A stretch of 44,037 nucleotides of DNA from a virus (IMGVR_UViG_3300001685_000004:1-44037); one strand, 5' to 3'; shown: positions 24,039-29,964, numbered from the stretch's first letter. Program-made: numbers and translations. Notes: generated by a model from the letters alone, not told the origin.

Positions 24039-24265
24039 TGGAAGAAGTTGTAGCAATTAAAGCATTGATACATAAGAGTGATCCAGCAGAGGTTGATTTA
24101 TTAAACAGAATTAAAGATTTACCAAAACATGATAAGGTAAGAAAAACAATTGTCATTTCACAAAGTGCGGGCGATAAGCTTGATGAGTTTTGCAGGGTTA
24201 AAAGGGTTCAAAAATCGAATGTGCTGGAGTTGGCTATTGAGGATATAATTAAGAAGTATGAGTAG
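23801..24265 (+). CDS. DNA-binding protein with C-terminal ribbon-helix-helix
   Basis: This 154-residue protein has three parts: an N-terminal helical region (about 1-45, LFVQHLNKEKYSVARGLKHF), a Ser/His/Thr-rich linker (about 55-75) and a C-terminal RHH-like domain (about 112-154: RKTIVISQSAGDKLDEFCRVKRVQKSNVLELAIEDII). AGGAGGG lies about ten bases before the ATG. TTCACA repeats flank and enter the gene, suggesting autoregulation or a partition/copy-control role as for plasmid proteins of similar build. It has no close neighbour downstream: the large RNA candidate follows. Confidence 0.75.
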   Translation: MDVDLFVQHLNKEKYSVARGLKHFDSNMSSTTMTNLMKGNGYKYNSVDRTWNKEIHTTSHDANSHDFTQKSESSSYEFTLEEVVAIKALIHKSDPAEVDLLNRIKDLPKHDKVRKTIVISQSAGDKLDEFCRVKRVQKSNVLELAIEDIIKKYE

Positions 24266-24279
24266 TTTGTCGATTTATG

Positions 24280-24308
24280 TTGTCATTTTATAGATTAATA
24301 GATAGAAT
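24280..24308 (+). promoter_or_regulatory. Promoter of the structured RNA region
   Basis: TTGTCA (24280-24285) and TAGAAT (24303-24308) are separated by 17 bases and each match the sigma-A consensus at five of six positions. No start codon with a ribosome site follows for over 700 bases, so the transcript would begin near 24315 and be untranslated at first. Confidence 0.65.
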
Positions 24309-24314
24309 AAGAGT

Positions 24315-25013
24315 AATTCAATAACTCGGACAAAATAAAAGAGCCATTCAGCTACCAACTGAATGACCCGTGATTAACAGTGCGACGAACACTGGTTAAT
24401 TGATAACCCTAATTATATACTGTTGTTTTAAACATTTCAACTGGTAATTTTTAAAGGCGTTATTTCCTAACCTAGCAACTGTGGGTCTATGGGAATAATG
24501 CCTTTTTTGCGTTCAAAAGTGGGAGCTAACCACTATAAAAAATAAGGTGTGGTGTAGCCAATGCAAAAAATACATTCGGATAACGGTTGCTGTTGCAAAC
24601 AATCGTCTGACGTAAGCGAGGTAAAGGACGCAAGCCTTGCATAAAGAAAGCCTAACGGGTATTACCCTATTGATGATGATAACCAAGACATCGACGGCAA
24701 AGAGCGTACGGGGGGTCAGACTAGTATTTTCATAGCTAGTCAATCATGGTTACTCTTTTTACGAGGGTAAAGGATTATATAACGAATTACCTGAAAAGGA
24801 ACGGTGTTGGGCATGGACGCGCACCGTAAGACGATCACGTCTATAAGTTATAGGTTAGGAGTTAATTCTAACAGTCTTATGCAACGTTCAAACAATACGT
24901 AACGCTCAGCGACATGACGCTAGTTATTGTGGACAGGCTTAATCTCATAATTTCACAGGGATAAGTCTGTTCGCCAAGCCGTCCAACTCGCTTCCAATCT
25001 GCTAGTATGAGAG
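24315..25013 (+). ncRNA. Large structured non-coding RNA candidate (about 700 nt)
   Basis: No credible gene lies here, yet the sequence is full of complementary arms. Examples: 24453-24467 with 24491-24505 (15 bp); 24503-24513 with 24560-24570 (11 bp, sharing three T with the first); 24525-24533 with 24549-24558; 24583-24589 with 24600-24606; 24605-24611 with 24715-24721; 24801-24806 with 24822-24827; 24829-24833 with 24838-24842; 24854-24860 with 24866-24872; 24892-24897 with 24925-24930; 24931-24941 with 24962-24972 (11 bp). Several stems contain G-T pairs that hold only if the plus strand is the RNA; on the other strand they would be C-A mismatches. Size and phage setting recall the ROOL and GOLLD classes, but I cannot match either by eye. 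An alternative is a short sRNA ending at the T-run near 24508. Confidence 0.7.
24334..24366 (-). terminator. Possible minus-strand terminator at the 5' end of the RNA region
   Basis: Read on the minus strand, GTCATTCAG pairs with CTGAATGGC (9 bp with one G-T) and is followed by TCTTTTATTTT. It could stop antisense transcription into 23801-24265. On the plus strand a 7-bp hairpin remains and may simply be part of the RNA. Confidence 0.35.
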
Positions 25014-25065
25014 CGTAAAACATAAAAAGCAAACATTAAATAATGGGTATATAGGAGGATTTAGG

Positions 25066-25275
25066 GTGACTAAAAAGAAGAGGGATAACGCATTAGAAAA
25101 AAGATTAAAACAATATGACGCGAAGATCATAGATAGTAAGAAGGGGAAAAAGGGTAGTCATAACAGTTTGAAGAATAAAGCGAAGAAAAGAAACGTGGAA
25201 CGCACCTGGAGAGGTTGGAGGGAATCGGACGGTAAAGCTTCACCAGTGATAACTTATAATAAGAAGGATTTATGA
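25066..25275 (+). CDS. Small, very basic protein behind the structured RNA
   Basis: The product has 69 residues with 23 Lys/Arg against 8 acidic residues, net charge near +15. It begins with GTG after TATAGGAGG and reads MTKKKRDNALEKRLKQYD..., with Lys-rich clusters (KKGKKGSHNSLKNKAKKRN) and a Trp-containing RTWRGWRE motif near 47-54. There is no known family I can name. Composition suits nucleic-acid binding. It is the first gene after the large RNA and may share its transcript, which invites the idea of an RNA-binding partner; this is inference from position and charge only. Confidence 0.75.
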   Translation: MTKKKRDNALEKRLKQYDAKIIDSKKGKKGSHNSLKNKAKKRNVERTWRGWRESDGKASPVITYNKKDL

Positions 25276-25521
25276 GGGTATAGTTGACATGTAAAGACAT
25301 ATGCAAAGTTAGCATGAATACAAGATAATTGATAAACCATTGTCAACAATTACCAAGAAAAATAATACTAAAGTAACTTGATAGTACATATACACTGAAC
25401 CCTATGTCATATACTGTCGAATCTTATCGCACGATAAGGGAATATGGACTATATTTAAAAACATATGTTCTCATGTAATATTGTGATTAGAAACAAATCA
25501 GAATACAAGGAGGATAACCAC
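25276..25521. other. Gene-free AT-rich stretch with an operator-like dyad
   Basis: The stretch lies between the basic-protein gene and the repressor terminator. It includes TTGACA at 25284-25289 without a good -10, the inverted pair TTGACA/TGTCAA (25284 and about 25341), and the 16-bp dyad CTTATCG-CA-CGATAAG at 25423-25438. An AAGGAGG with GTG follows at its end. I see no RNA gene or long repeat. Confidence 0.5.
25423..25438. promoter_or_regulatory. Operator-like dyad CTTATCG-CA-CGATAAG
   Basis: Seven-base arms are perfectly inverted around CA. It sits 84 bases before the next good ribosome site and downstream of the repressor's terminator. A protein-binding site is likelier than an RNA hairpin because the loop would be only two bases. 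Confidence 0.45.
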
Positions 25522-25686
25522 GTGAACGAATTAGAAACATTTGACTTACTTTTATCCTTTGTGACTGCAAAAAAAAACAGCAGTTATGTTCAACTGCCGC
25601 GATCAATCCAGCTACTCCTTATTAGTAAATTCAAGAGCGAACCTCAAATTTTTCAAGAAAACTTCCCTTTTTTCAATATCGAGTGA
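25522..25686 (+). CDS. Possible truncated small gene converging on the repressor
   Basis: AAGGAGG stands eight bases before a GTG that opens a 54-codon frame (MNELETFDLLLSFVTAKK...). The first ~16 codons are ordinary, but the rest runs antisense through the repressor terminator and the repressor C-terminus. The perfect ribosome site suggests that a real gene once began here and lost its body by recombination at the repressor border. It could also be a short translated peptide. I do not recognise a family. Confidence 0.3.
   Translation: MNELETFDLLLSFVTAKKNSSYVQLPRSIQLLLISKFKSEPQIFQENFPFFNIE
25569..25598 (-). terminator. Intrinsic terminator of the repressor gene
   Basis: On the minus strand GCAGTT pairs with AACTGC around GAACAT and is followed by TG and nine T residues. 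It lies 14 bases after the repressor stop codon. Confidence 0.85.
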
Positions 25687-26007
25687 AGTCGTTTCGGCTA
25701 TCAGTAACTCCAAGAAAGCTAATTCAGAACTGCTCAATTTTGCTTTAGCTTCACGAATATGTTCATCAATAGAATCTTGGTCGACTGACTCATGCGGTGG
25801 GAGTAGGTCGATCAATTTTACTTCTAACACATCTGCGATGGCTTGAAGCTTGGAAATCGGCGCTTCCACTCTTCCCTTTTCATATGTTGATATTGCAGCC
25901 TTCTTCATACCTACACGATCAGCCAAGTCTTGTTGAACCCACTTCTTCTTATTCCGATATTCCTTAATTTTATTCCCTATAAATTCGTTCTTGTTGGTGA
26001 TTGTCAT
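25612..26007 (-). CDS. CI-like transcriptional repressor (XRE family)
   Basis: This 131-residue repressor is the only clear minus-strand gene. Residues ~7-62 form a Cro/CI HTH (IGNKIKEYRNKKKWVQQDLADRVGMKKAAISTYEKGRVEAPISKLQAIADVLEVKLIDLL). The C-terminal half is helical and may dimerise; no Ser-Lys autocleavage peptidase domain is visible, so induction would not be through self-cleavage. I choose the ATG nine bases behind GGAGGA (start at 26007), not the ATG one base behind it. It is divergent from the Cro-like gene over a 146-bp control region with repeated TCAAT/ATTGA half-sites. Confidence 0.9.
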   Translation of the reverse strand: MTITNKNEFIGNKIKEYRNKKKWVQQDLADRVGMKKAAISTYEKGRVEAPISKLQAIADVLEVKLIDLLPPHESVDQDSIDEHIREAKAKLSSSELAFLELLIAETTSLDIEKREVFLKNLRFALEFTNKE

Positions 26008-26066
26008 TAGTCTCATTCCTCCCCAAAATAGTTTAACACGACTTAGTATATGACTGAAATATAAAT

Positions 26067-26072
26067 ATTATA
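26067..26072 (-). promoter_or_regulatory. Possible -10 of the repressor promoter
   Basis: The minus strand reads TATAAT here, 60 bases before the repressor start. No good -35 is found at 17-18 bases, so the promoter may need activation. Confidence 0.35.
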
Positions 26073-26081
26073 CATTGAAAA

Positions 26082-26105
26082 TCAATTAAATGATTGACAA
26101 TCAAT
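26082..26105. promoter_or_regulatory. Operator half-sites of the lysogeny switch
   Basis: TCAAT (26082-26086), ATTGA (26093-26097) and TCAAT (26101-26105) form two overlapping dyads, the second with a three-base centre. They cover the -35 of the rightward promoter, as expected for CI/Cro operators. Confidence 0.5.
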
Positions 26106-26122
26106 TTAAAATAGATTATGGT
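26094..26122 (+). promoter_or_regulatory. Rightward early promoter
   Basis: TTGACA (26094-26099), a 17-base spacer and TATGGT (26117-26122) precede the Cro-like gene by 31 bases. The spacer carries one copy of the dispersed box (AATTTAAAATAGATTA, 26103-26118). Confidence 0.7.
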
Positions 26123-26153
26123 TAGGTTATAGAAACGAAAGGAGTTGAAAAAT

Positions 26154-26363
26154 ATGTATTGGAACTTAATCAAACTAAGGAAAGAAAACAACATGACACA
26201 ATTGGATATGGCTCAATTAATAGGCGTGAAAGAGTATCAAACTTATGGTAATAAGGAATTGGGTAAAACAAAATTCAATCTTAAAGAAGTAATTATTATT
26301 CAGAAACATTTTGACAAGCCACTGGATTATATTTTTTTCGCTGAAGAGTCTATTAAAAATTGA
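26154..26363 (+). CDS. Cro-like XRE family regulator
   Basis: This 69-residue protein has an HTH spanning most of its length (LIKLRKENNMTQLDMAQLIGVKEYQTYGNKELGKTKFNLKEVIIIQKHFDKPLDYIF). It is the first gene of the rightward early operon and faces the CI-like repressor, the arrangement of a genetic switch. The ATG at 26154 has AAAGGAG nine bases upstream; an earlier TTG has no ribosome site. It probably represses the repressor promoter. An alternative is a second repressor or antirepressor acting with CI. Confidence 0.88.
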   Translation: MYWNLIKLRKENNMTQLDMAQLIGVKEYQTYGNKELGKTKFNLKEVIIIQKHFDKPLDYIFFAEESIKN

Positions 26364-26390
26364 TTATGAGAATAGGAGTTGATTTTAAAT

Positions 26391-26483
26391 ATGAAATCCA
26401 CATCAAACAAACCCATGTCCACAGAAGAACAAGCCTTTTGGCTGAACGTGAAATCGCTAATACGAAAGGTGTGTAGTAAATGA
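26391..26483 (+). CDS. Tiny early protein
   Basis: This 30-residue frame (MKSTSNKPMSTEEQAFWLNVKSLIRK...) starts 11 bases behind AGGAG and overlaps the next ATG. The middle MSTEEQAFWLN forms a short amphipathic helix. There is no family I know. The overlap of start and stop codons with the next frame supports real translation. Confidence 0.5.
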   Translation: MKSTSNKPMSTEEQAFWLNVKSLIRKVCSK

Positions 26484-26596
26484 CAACCACATTAGTAATC
26501 GCATATGTCGTTATCGTCACGTATGTAACTGTCAGTTATTTTGATCGTAAGTTTGGGGTTGGGAATAGTGTTGTGGAAGATTTGAGTGAGGGTTGA
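26480..26596 (+). CDS. Tiny membrane peptide
   Basis: This 38-residue frame (MTTTLVIAYVVIVTYVTVSYF followed by a polar tail) holds one membrane helix at residues 3-21. It overlaps the preceding stop, so it is probably translated by coupling; AGGTGTG lies ten bases upstream. Single-span peptides of this size are frequent in phage early regions and may affect host membranes; function unknown. Confidence 0.5.
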   Translation: MTTTLVIAYVVIVTYVTVSYFDRKFGVGNSVVEDLSEG

Positions 26597-26632
26597 TTCA
26601 CAGTTGACTTAAAAAGCGAAGGAGTGTTTTAG

Positions 26633-26902
26633 ATGGGAAAAATGAGCCAAGAAGAAATAAATGTTGATTTGTTTGACGAAGTGAAAAGGTTGAAAGAGGA
26701 ATTGTTGGAGTGGGAAACAGGGCAACGTCAAACATCGAAAGACTATAACGCTTATCGAGAAAGAGGGATTCAATTATACGAAAAAGATGAACGTATAAAA
26801 GAATTAAGTGAAGCGATTATATTTGCTATCAAATACCTTTCTGCAAGTGACATCGGACAGGTTCAAATGGTGGTTACAAGATTAAAACAAGCGACAGATT
26901 AA
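26633..26902 (+). CDS. Early protein with coiled coil, unknown function
   Basis: The product has 89 residues. The first half is a charged coiled coil (NVDLFDEVKRLKEELLEWETGQRQ) and the second a helical pair (EKDERIKELSEAIIFAIKYLSASDIGQVQMVVTRLKQ). The ATG follows GAAGGAG by nine bases. No enzyme motif or named family is visible. It belongs to the rightward early operon behind the Cro-like gene. Confidence 0.75.
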   Translation: MGKMSQEEINVDLFDEVKRLKEELLEWETGQRQTSKDYNAYRERGIQLYEKDERIKELSEAIIFAIKYLSASDIGQVQMVVTRLKQATD

Positions 26903-26933
26903 CCGACAGTTCGTTCAAAAAGGAGGGTAAAAA

Positions 26934-27155
26934 ATGAAGCAACCAAAATTTTTATACGAAGGTGAGTATTATCCAGTAGCAGCAATTAATTTTCATGAAG
27001 ATGGTTCTTTATGCCACATTTATTTCACTCAAGGAAGACAGGGTATAACGGCTTTTCAAAAGCGTTTTGAATTTGAATCAAAAGTTATCAGAAAAGGCAT
27101 AGTTCACCTCGACTTATACGAATGTTTGAAATTGCAGTCAGAAGGGACTGAATAA
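26934..27155 (+). CDS. Small early protein, beta-rich, unknown function
   Basis: The product has 73 residues: MKQPKFLYEGEYYPVAAINFHEDGSLCHIYF followed by a strand-rich middle and a helix LDLYECLKLQ. AAAAAGGAGGG lies about seven bases before the ATG. The YEGEYYPV-x-AI pattern of short strands is frequent in small phage proteins without assigned role. It is part of the early operon and is followed after two bases by the next gene. Confidence 0.75.
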   Translation: MKQPKFLYEGEYYPVAAINFHEDGSLCHIYFTQGRQGITAFQKRFEFESKVIRKGIVHLDLYECLKLQSEGTE

Positions 27156-27157
27156 CC

Positions 27158-27328
27158 ATGCCAGGTCATCTATTCAAAATCACAGAATTAAACGGTGACT
27201 ATTACATGATCGTCACCACATCAAATAATGAAGAGGCTGCGAGGGAATTGTTTCGTAAGGTGTTTGGGAGTAGTGCGAATGTTTACAAGGTGGAGTACAT
27301 TTCGTTTGTGCACGCTTGCCAGTCATGA
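27158..27328 (+). CDS. Small early protein, unknown function
   Basis: The product has 56 residues (MPGHLFKITELNGDYYMIVTTSNNEEAARELFRKVFG...), an alpha/beta pattern of strand-strand-helix-strand. No family is recognised. The ATG lies two bases after the preceding stop and its end overlaps the next ATG, so it is held in the operon by coupled translation. Confidence 0.65.
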   Translation: MPGHLFKITELNGDYYMIVTTSNNEEAARELFRKVFGSSANVYKVEYISFVHACQS

Positions 27329-27531
27329 GAAAACAATGTGAATATGCCGTTTATCGCGGAGAGGAGTTCTTAACACTCGGTACTGCTATCGAATGTGCCA
27401 CGTTCATGGGATGGAAGAAAGCCAAAAACACTCAATTCTTTGCTTCACCTACTTATCGGAATCGCATAAAAAATGATGGCAACGGATTGGTTGTAATTAA
27501 ATTGGAGGATGACGATGAAGAAAACGAATAA
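27325..27531 (+). CDS. Small early protein, unknown function
   Basis: The 68-residue protein (MRKQCEYAVYRGEEFLTLGTAIECATFMGWKK...) has a beta-hairpin start and an AIECATFMGW helix followed by TQFFASPTYRNRI and an acidic tail (EDDDEENE). The layout resembles small phage proteins that bind DNA through a short HTH-like segment, which I cannot confirm. The ATG overlaps the preceding stop (ATGA), and I prefer it to an in-frame ATG-like start nine bases earlier. Confidence 0.65.
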   Translation: MRKQCEYAVYRGEEFLTLGTAIECATFMGWKKAKNTQFFASPTYRNRIKNDGNGLVVIKLEDDDEENE

Positions 27532-27676
27532 GAACACCCGGGCAGATAGTAAAAGTTTCCGTTACGTATCGAAATCCATCCACAGAACACGCGATTTAAG
27601 AGGGATTGGATTTAACTTGATTGAGGAGTTGAAGAAGGAGTTGATTGGACAGAGAGGGGTGAAAGGATATGAATGA
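27515..27676 (+). CDS. Tiny basic early protein
   Basis: The product has 53 residues, is Lys/Arg-rich at the start (MKKTNKNTRADSKSFRYVSKSIHRTRDLRG) and ends with an amphipathic helix (NLIEELKKELIGQRG). GGAGG precedes the ATG by six bases, inside the end of the previous gene, with which it overlaps by 17 bases. No family recognised. Confidence 0.6.
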   Translation: MKKTNKNTRADSKSFRYVSKSIHRTRDLRGIGFNLIEELKKELIGQRGVKGYE

Positions 27677-27827
27677 AGATTGTCCAAAACGAGATATGTT
27701 TGGTACAAGCATTGATTATGGAGAAACGTATTATGTGAGTCTTGATGAAGAATATATACATGTGATTAATATGGAACGTTATTTAGTTGAAGTATTGAAA
27801 GCGCAGGAGTTTCGGAAGGAGGATTAA
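27669..27827 (+). CDS. Tiny acidic early protein
   Basis: The product has 52 residues (MNEDCPKRDMFGTSIDYGETYYVSLDEEYIHVINMERYLVEVLKAQEF...), with a beta-rich start and a closing helix. AGAGGGGTGAAAGG lies upstream of the ATG; it overlaps the previous gene by eight bases. A single Cys near the N-terminus is not part of a visible metal site. Confidence 0.6.
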   Translation: MNEDCPKRDMFGTSIDYGETYYVSLDEEYIHVINMERYLVEVLKAQEFRKED

Positions 27828-27829
27828 TT

Positions 27830-27991
27830 GTGGAAGAAGAATATAAACCTAATAAATCTACCTATGAAATTTTGCACGAATGTATAAAAACCATGCAAGA
27901 AATTAAAGTCATCTGTCAACGAGCAAAAACTTTTGAAGTTGAAGAGTCGGACATTGATGAAATACTAGAATTATTAAAAGGAAAGGTATGA
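27830..27991 (+). CDS. Tiny acidic helical early protein
   Basis: The product has 53 residues starting at GTG nine bases behind GGAAGGAGG (MEEEYKPNKSTYEILHECIKTMQEIKVICQ...). It is almost all helix and acidic toward the end (VEESDIDEILELLKGK). No family recognised. The next gene begins five bases after its stop. Confidence 0.6.
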   Translation: MEEEYKPNKSTYEILHECIKTMQEIKVICQRAKTFEVEESDIDEILELLKGKV

Positions 27992-27995
27992 GGTT

Positions 27996-28214
27996 ATGAA
28001 ACCATGTACAATTGAAGGTTGTCACAAACCATTTATCGCAAAAGGAATGTGTCACATGCATTATCGTAGGGAACACAGGAAATCAACTTCCACAGGGCAT
28101 ACGTGTTCAGTCGAAGGGTGCGGGAAATCAGCGCAAGGATTGGGATATTGCCAAAATCATTATTACCGTTATAAGCGATACGGAAATGCAGTATTCGGTG
28201 AACCGAAATATTAA
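27996..28214 (+). CDS. Zinc-knuckle protein with two CxxxxC...CxxH units
   Basis: This 72-residue protein carries two similar metal-binding units: CTIEGCHKPFIAKGMCHMHYRR (residues 4-25) and CSVEGCGKSAQGLGYCQNHYYRYKRYGN (about 37-64). Such units occur as N-terminal DNA-binding parts of phage homing endonucleases and as free-standing small proteins. No nuclease domain follows here, so it is a binder or a remnant. It starts at an ATG shortly after AGGTATGAGG, and is followed by an acidic protein gene. Confidence 0.8.
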   Translation: MKPCTIEGCHKPFIAKGMCHMHYRREHRKSTSTGHTCSVEGCGKSAQGLGYCQNHYYRYKRYGNAVFGEPKY

Positions 28215-28240
28215 AAAAGATTAATAGGGGGAATGGAAAG

Positions 28241-28519
28241 ATGGACGTTAGAGATTTGATTAGAGAATTACTTGAGTTCGATATGGATATGGAAGTTAAT
28301 TTTGAAATTGGTGACGATGAGGTAAGTGATTTTGAATTAACACACGCAGGTTACAAACGTCAGTATCTTCATTTCAAACTGAATGTAAAAGGCGAAGAGT
28401 TAGTTGATTCAGATGATTTGCAAGCATTAAAAGATCGTGTCGAAGATTTAGAAAGTCAAAACAAAGAGTTGGAAGAGGTTAATGAAATATTGCAACGCAA
28501 AGTTGATGAACACGAATAA
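28241..28519 (+). CDS. Acidic protein with C-terminal coiled coil
   Basis: The 92-residue protein is strongly acidic (DLIRELLEFDMDMEVNFEIGDDEVSDFELT) and ends in a coiled coil (LQALKDRVEDLESQNKELEEVNEILQRKVDEHE). GGGGGAATGGAAAG precedes the ATG. No known family. Acidic proteins in early phage operons can mimic DNA or bind host factors; nothing here proves that. It closes the first early unit, as a 210-base gene-free stretch follows. Confidence 0.75.
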   Translation: MDVRDLIRELLEFDMDMEVNFEIGDDEVSDFELTHAGYKRQYLHFKLNVKGEELVDSDDLQALKDRVEDLESQNKELEEVNEILQRKVDEHE

Positions 28520-28643
28520 AAACCCACCTAGGCTATTCCACAACCTAAGCAGGTATCACAGTAAAACATTTGTAAGACAAGTTTATCACATTCGAGGGGG
28601 ATTTATACAATGCGTTAAAAGTTTGAATCCCATCATTCTATTA

Positions 28644-28694
28644 TAGTCTATTTATAATCAACATATTACTTGTAAATTGATTTTAAATAGATTA
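28644..28694. repeat. Inverted pair of dispersed 16-bp boxes
   Basis: GATTATAAATAGACTA on the minus strand (28659-28644) and GATTTTAAATAGATTA on the plus strand (28679-28694) face away from a common centre. With flanking bases the two arms agree over about 21 of 23 positions. They frame the promoter of the second early unit and look like a pair of binding sites. Confidence 0.7.
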
Positions 28695-28698
28695 TAAT
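28670..28698 (+). promoter_or_regulatory. Promoter of the second early unit
   Basis: TTGTAA (28670-28675), a 17-base spacer and a perfect TATAAT (28693-28698) lie 32 bases before the next start codon. The spacer contains a copy of the dispersed box. Confidence 0.65.
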
Positions 28699-28730
28699 AA
28701 GAATAAGAGATTACGAGAGGAGTTGAAAAC

Positions 28731-28910
28731 ATGGATGCAGCTGAGAAAATCAAGTTAGCGAAGAACCAGTACTTGAAGCAATGGCGTAAAGATAACAAAG
28801 AAAAGGTTAACGAATACAATCGTAATTGGCGTAAAAACAATAAAGATAAAGTCAAGGAGCATCAAGATCGCCACTTCTTGAAAAAATATGAAGAAGGGGT
28901 TAACAAATGA
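28731..28910 (+). CDS. Small basic protein made of homing-endonuclease-type repeats
   Basis: The product has 59 residues. It has two near copies of a 13-14-residue unit (YLKQWRKDNKEKV and EYNRNWRKNNKDKV) and a degenerate third. The same unit type, Y-x3-WRK-x-N-x-[DE]-K, forms the middle of the HNH endonuclease at 19376. This looks like a DNA-binding fragment on its own, either a remnant of a lost HNH gene or a small DNA-binding protein. AGAGGAG lies eight bases before the ATG. The stop overlaps the next gene by four bases (ATGA). Confidence 0.75.
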   Translation: MDAAEKIKLAKNQYLKQWRKDNKEKVNEYNRNWRKNNKDKVKEHQDRHFLKKYEEGVNK

Positions 28911-29515
28911 AGTATGAAATTATTTCATCAGGTAGCAAAGGGAATTGTGTAATTATCAATGACGTAATGATTGACGTCGGTGTACCTTTCGGAAAGATTA
29001 AGGAACATTTATACGATATAAAGTATTTACTACTCACTCACATTCACGGGGATCATATTAAACCAGCAACGTTAAAAAACATCAAATCGTTATTTCCAAG
29101 AATTAAGATAATTGGAAATTATGAAGTTCATATGACAGTGGGCGTAGATATTATTGTAAATGCAGGTTTTCCAGTCGAAACAGATGATTATTCTTTCCTT
29201 GCATTTGAATGTATCCATGACGTAGTGACGTATGGTTTCGTTTGGAAGTTTGAAGATAATGAAATCATCTATGTAACAGATACTTCCAGTTTAATAAACG
29301 CACCTAAGAAGAAGTATGATTACCTGTTTTTGGAGAGTAACCATGATACCTACAAACTTGAACAAGCTATTAATCAAGTGAAAGGCGGTTACAATCCGTA
29401 TCTCGGAGGTAAACGCCATCTAAGTACACAAGATGCGAGGGCGTTTTATTATACGCATCGTAAGGGTAGGGAATCGGAATTTATTGAGCTGCACAAGAGT
29501 CATAGGTTCTATTGA
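28907..29515 (+). CDS. Metallo-beta-lactamase-fold hydrolase
   Basis: This 202-residue MBL-fold protein shows SGSKGNCVIINDVMIDVG (about 8-25), the metal motif LLTHIHGDHIKP (about 41-52), a strand ending in VTDTSS near 124 and LFLESNHD near 143, the usual order of ligands in YycJ-like MBL proteins. These are often nucleases or phosphodiesterases. MBL-fold genes of this kind are frequent in the replication regions of Bacillales and Lactobacillales phages, where a role in DNA or nucleotide metabolism is supposed. The substrate cannot be told from sequence. It starts within the stop of the preceding gene. Confidence 0.88.
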   Translation: MKYEIISSGSKGNCVIINDVMIDVGVPFGKIKEHLYDIKYLLLTHIHGDHIKPATLKNIKSLFPRIKIIGNYEVHMTVGVDIIVNAGFPVETDDYSFLAFECIHDVVTYGFVWKFEDNEIIYVTDTSSLINAPKKKYDYLFLESNHDTYKLEQAINQVKGGYNPYLGGKRHLSTQDARAFYYTHRKGRESEFIELHKSHRFY

Positions 29516-29529
29516 AGGGAGGTGAGAGG

Positions 29530-29718
29530 ATGAAAATTATCAACTGCGATAATTTTGACAGGGAAATATACGATGACCGATTAATTTGTGAAAATGTAAA
29601 CGAGTATTATGCAGGAATTATCGTGAAGGTCTTAAACGATAAATTTGGTGGAGAAGATAGTGCTGATTTTTATAAAGCTGTAACTGATGATTACAAGTTA
29701 TATAAATATGAATGGTAG
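29530..29718 (+). CDS. Small hypothetical protein
   Basis: The product has 62 residues: MKIINCDNFDREIYDDRLICENVNEYYAGIIVKVLNDKF followed by an acidic helix and a short aromatic end (YKLYKYEW). The ATG at 29530 is placed six bases behind AGGGAGGTGAG; a longer frame starts earlier but inside the ribosome site. No family recognised. It lies between the MBL gene and the DUF1351 group. Confidence 0.7.
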   Translation: MKIINCDNFDREIYDDRLICENVNEYYAGIIVKVLNDKFGGEDSADFYKAVTDDYKLYKYEW

Positions 29719-29733
29719 ACAGGAGAGTTATTA

Positions 29734-29964
29734 ATGACAGTATCATATACAGTGACAACGCCTGAATATGTAGCATGGGCGAAGAAGGGTGAGCGAATGA
29801 GTGAACCTGAAGAAAAGGTCAAAGAATATCATAAATCATTGGTAGATCGTGAGGAAGGTTTAGAGGGTGCTGGTATACATGGTGGACAACATAGACAAGG
29901 TTGGCAATCTGTAGAAATGACTCTCAATCTATTAGGGATAAAGATAGAAGGTGTGAACACATGA
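29734..29964 (+). CDS. Small hypothetical protein
   Basis: The product has 76 residues (MTVSYTVTTPEYVAWAKKGERMSEPEEKVKEYHKSLVDREEG...), hydrophilic, with a Gly/His-rich GAGIHGGQHRQGW segment. Its stop overlaps the DUF1351 ATG by four bases, so it precedes that gene in one unit. CAGGAGAG is the ribosome site. No function can be read from the sequence. Confidence 0.7.
   Translation: MTVSYTVTTPEYVAWAKKGERMSEPEEKVKEYHKSLVDREEGLEGAGIHGGQHRQGWQSVEMTLNLLGIKIEGVNT

Noticed and set aside
24340-24400. tRNA-like pair of hairpins
   Set aside because: Two good hairpins exist but no acceptor stem, anticodon arm of seven-base loop type, T-loop or CCA can be arranged.
24513-24743. 76-codon minus-strand frame in the RNA region
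   Set aside because: No ribosome site, and the sequence is better explained by paired RNA stems on the plus strand.
26391-26596. Toxin-antitoxin pair formed by the two tiny overlapping genes
   Set aside because: The membrane peptide could act as a toxin, but no antitoxin-like domain or operator is visible; they are listed as tiny early genes only.
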